Below are positions 5,064-6,871 of a DNA stretch of 6,871 nt, piece after piece; the stretch's first letter is position 1; each line of letters opens with the position of its first letter. Location: contig DATBMY010000414.1 of the NCBI GenBank assembly GCA_036554605.1, forward strand, positions 1 to 6,871, in the 5' to 3' direction. The notes below the pieces were generated by a model. The model was not told where the DNA came from. It was given only the letters and a program-made list of their open reading frames with translations, and made no database searches. Position numbers and translations under genes: made by a program. Origin of the DNA: DATBMY01 sp036554605. Its GTDB lineage: Bacteria > Acidobacteriota > Blastocatellia > UBA7656.

Positions 5064-6871
5064 GTGAAGGAGGTCTTAAGCTCAAAACAACCACGGTCCC
5101 GGCTGCCGCGTTACGCAATCGCGGTCGCAGGCGTCATTGTCGCTACCGGTGTCAGGCAACTTTTAGATGCCGAGCTTGAAAATAGCTTCCCGTTTATAAC
5201 CTATTTCCCCGCCGTAATGTTGACCGCCTGGGCCGCGGGCTTTGGCCCTTCGTTGCTCGCCACGGCGCTCGGAGCGCTGGCCGCCGACTATTTCTTCATG
5301 GCATCGCGGGGACGCTTCGGCACGGAAACAACGGCCGACGTGCTGGGCCTGCTCCTCTTCCTTATCTTCGGCATCTTTATCGCCGCGCTCAGCCAGTCCA
5401 TGCGGCGCAACCAGAGAAAGGCCGAGACCGCCGCCGCCGCATTGAGCGAGAGCCGGAAACTCTTCTCCACCACACTGAAGTCAATCGGAGACGCGGTGAT
5501 CTCCACCGACAGGGCTGGCCTCATCTCCTTTATCAATCCCGTGGCGGAAGCGCTGACCGGATGGAGGCGCAAGGAGGCGCTGGGAAAGCCGATTGCCGAA
5601 GTCTTTAATATAATAAATGAGCATACACGCAATCAGGTTGAAAACCCCGTCTCGATAGTAATGCGCGAAGGGAAGATCGTCGGGCTCGCTAACCACACCA
5701 TACTGCTCTCCAGGGATGGGCGCGAGATTCCCATTGATGACAGCGGCGCGCCGATAATCAACGAGCAGGGGAGGGTTGTCGGGGTGGTCCTGGTCTTTCG
5801 TGACATCAGCGAGCGCCGGAAGACTGAGGGCGCGCTCGCGTTCGCCGCCCGCATTGTCGAATCGTCCGACGACGCGATCTATGGCAAGACTCTAGAAGGA
5901 GAAATACTGAGCTGGAATAGAGGGGCCGAGCGTATATACGGCTACAAGCCCGAAGAGGTAATAGGCAAGCCTGTGTCGATGCTCGCCCCGCCCGAGCGAC
6001 ACGACGAAATACCCGCGATACTGGAGCGGTTAAAACGCGGCGAGCCCGTAGAGCACCTTGAGACCATAAGAGTCCGCAAGGACGGCACTCGCATAAATGT
6101 TTCGCTTACTATCTCGCCAATACACGACCGGGGCGGGCAAGTTACCGGCGCTTCGACCATCGCGCGCGACATCAGCGAGCGCCAGAGGGCCGAGAAGGAA
6201 CGGGCAAAGCTGGTCGCCGAGGTTGAAAGCCAGCGCGAGCGGGTCAACAACGTAGTCGCAAACGTCCCGGGCGTCGTATGGGAAGCCTGGGGCCAGCCCG
6301 GCGACACATCGCAGCGCATAAATTTCGTCAGCAAGTATGTTGAAAAAATGCTCGGCTATTCGGTCGAAGAATGGCTCAAGACGCCTAATTTCTGGCTCAC
6401 TATTGTCCACCCGGAGGACCACGCGCGCGCCGCTGAAGAGGCCCATGAAATATTCGCGGGCGGCAAGGGTGGCGTGAGCCAGTTCCGCTGGGTCAGAAAA
6501 GACGGAGAGGTTATATGGGTCGAGGCGCATTCGGTAGTCATCCTGGACGTGGAGGGAAGACCGCTCGGCATGCGCGGCGTGTCGATGGATGTAACCGAGC
6601 GGGTACGGGCCGAGCGCGAGCGCGATAACCTTTTGCTGCGCGAGCAGGCGGCGCGGGCTGAGGCCGAATCGGCAAACCGGGCGAAGGATGAGTTTCTTGC
6701 AACCGTCTCTCACGAGCTGCGCACTCCGCTCAACGCCATACTAGGGTGGGCGCACATGCTGCGCTCCGGAAAGTTCGAGCCGGAAATGGAAGCGCGCGCC
6801 ATGGAGACGATTGAGCGCAACGCAAAGGCACAGGCTCAACTTATTGAAGACATACTCGACGTATCGAGGAT
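5064..6871 (+). CDS. Membrane sensor histidine kinase, DUF4118-PAS-PAS-PAS-HisKA, 3' end beyond window
   Basis: The frame is open for 602 codons and leaves the window with no stop. The GTG at 5064 is favoured: GGAGAG (5051-5056) is seven bases upstream, an in-frame stop lies at 5046-5048, and the first internal ATG falls inside a membrane segment. TTG at 5061 is an alternative. Residues about 15-112 form a DUF4118/KdpD-like membrane domain ('PFITYFPAVMLTAWAAGFGPSLLA' at 43-66, 'ADYFFMASRGRF' at 74-85, then a strongly hydrophobic helix at 92-110). Three PAS domains with PAC ends follow: about 131-253 (ends 'FRDISERRK'), 259-376 ('ARDISERQR') and 395-516 ('SMDVTERVR'). A coiled-coil linker (517-540) leads to HisKA with H550 in 'SHELRTPLNAILGW', the phosphorylation site. 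The HATPase domain, and any receiver domain, lies outside the window. The signal sensed and the partner regulator cannot be told. Confidence 0.93.
   Translation, partial: MKEVLSSKQPRSRLPRYAIAVAGVIVATGVRQLLDAELENSFPFITYFPAVMLTAWAAGFGPSLLATALGALAADYFFMASRGRFGTETTADVLGLLLFLIFGIFIAALSQSMRRNQRKAETAAAALSESRKLFSTTLKSIGDAVISTDRAGLISFINPVAEALTGWRRKEALGKPIAEVFNIINEHTRNQVENPVSIVMREGKIVGLANHTILLSRDGREIPIDDSGAPIINEQGRVVGVVLVFRDISERRKTEGALAFAARIVESSDDAIYGKTLEGEILSWNRGAERIYGYKPEEVIGKPVSMLAPPERHDEIPAILERLKRGEPVEHLETIRVRKDGTRINVSLTISPIHDRGGQVTGASTIARDISERQRAEKERAKLVAEVESQRERVNNVVANVPGVVWEAWGQPGDTSQRINFVSKYVEKMLGYSVEEWLKTPNFWLTIVHPEDHARAAEEAHEIFAGGKGGVSQFRWVRKDGEVIWVEAHSVVILDVEGRPLGMRGVSMDVTERVRAERERDNLLLREQAARAEAESANRAKDEFLATVSHELRTPLNAILGWAHMLRSGKFEPEMEARAMETIERNAKAQAQLIEDILDVSR

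Noticed and set aside
5220..5230. TTGACCGCCTG shared with 1058-1068 in the divergent promoter
   Set aside because: This second copy lies inside the kinase coding sequence (Leu-Thr-Ala-Trp) far from any start. An 11-bp match is most likely chance.
6030..6713. 227-codon minus-strand open frame opposite the sensor kinase
   Set aside because: It lies opposite conserved PAS and HisKA coding sequence, has no ribosome binding site or family pattern, and is a shadow.

Overview
The window reads as ordinary bacterial chromosome, moderately high in G+C, with compact genes, several overlapping start and stop codons, and Shine-Dalgarno-led starts. No phage, plasmid, transposon, rRNA, tRNA or CRISPR signature is visible. 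The DUF4118/multi-PAS kinase, the small XRE regulator with an 'ITDGYI...KAKNLSVDKLKALA' pattern, and a degenerate GTGGTCA heptamer repeat remind me of Acidobacteriota (Blastocatellia-like) genomes. That taxonomic guess is weak and cannot be settled from this sequence.

Positions 1-2972 form the most coherent unit. A minus-strand gene (39-950) encodes a MerR-family regulator with a complete cobalamin-binding half: the Wx9EH helper motif and the ExHxxG lower-ligand motif. These are the hallmarks of the CarH/LitR/CarA adenosylcobalamin-dependent photoreceptor repressors. Divergent from it are three tightly packed plus-strand genes: a TIGR01777-type SDR 'epimerase' (1109-2014), an SRPBCC/START-fold protein (2011-2472, ATGA overlap), and a TspO/MBR tryptophan-rich membrane protein (2496-2972). 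The intergenic region carries a perfect 12-bp inverted repeat, TATCTTGACAGA reading outward on each side. Each arm contains a consensus TTGACA -35 box, and each box lies 16 bp from a -10-like hexamer. This is what a shared operator for a repressor that blocks both promoters would look like. I infer a light- and B12-controlled operon, possibly dealing with photo-oxidative or tetrapyrrole stress.

Positions 2973-4397 hold a separate gene with its own probable promoter. It encodes an M20-family metal-dependent hydrolase of the N-carbamoyl-amino-acid hydrolase/allantoate amidohydrolase type, with a complete metal-ligand set. Unusually for this mostly cytoplasmic family, it begins with a twin-arginine-like export signal.

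Positions 4398-4980 contain a small XRE-type DNA-binding protein preceded by a perfect 17-bp palindrome that overlaps a candidate promoter.

Positions 5064-6871 carry the N-terminal two-thirds or so of a membrane sensor histidine kinase (DUF4118 membrane domain, three PAS domains, HisKA with its H-box). It is cut off by the window end before the ATPase domain.
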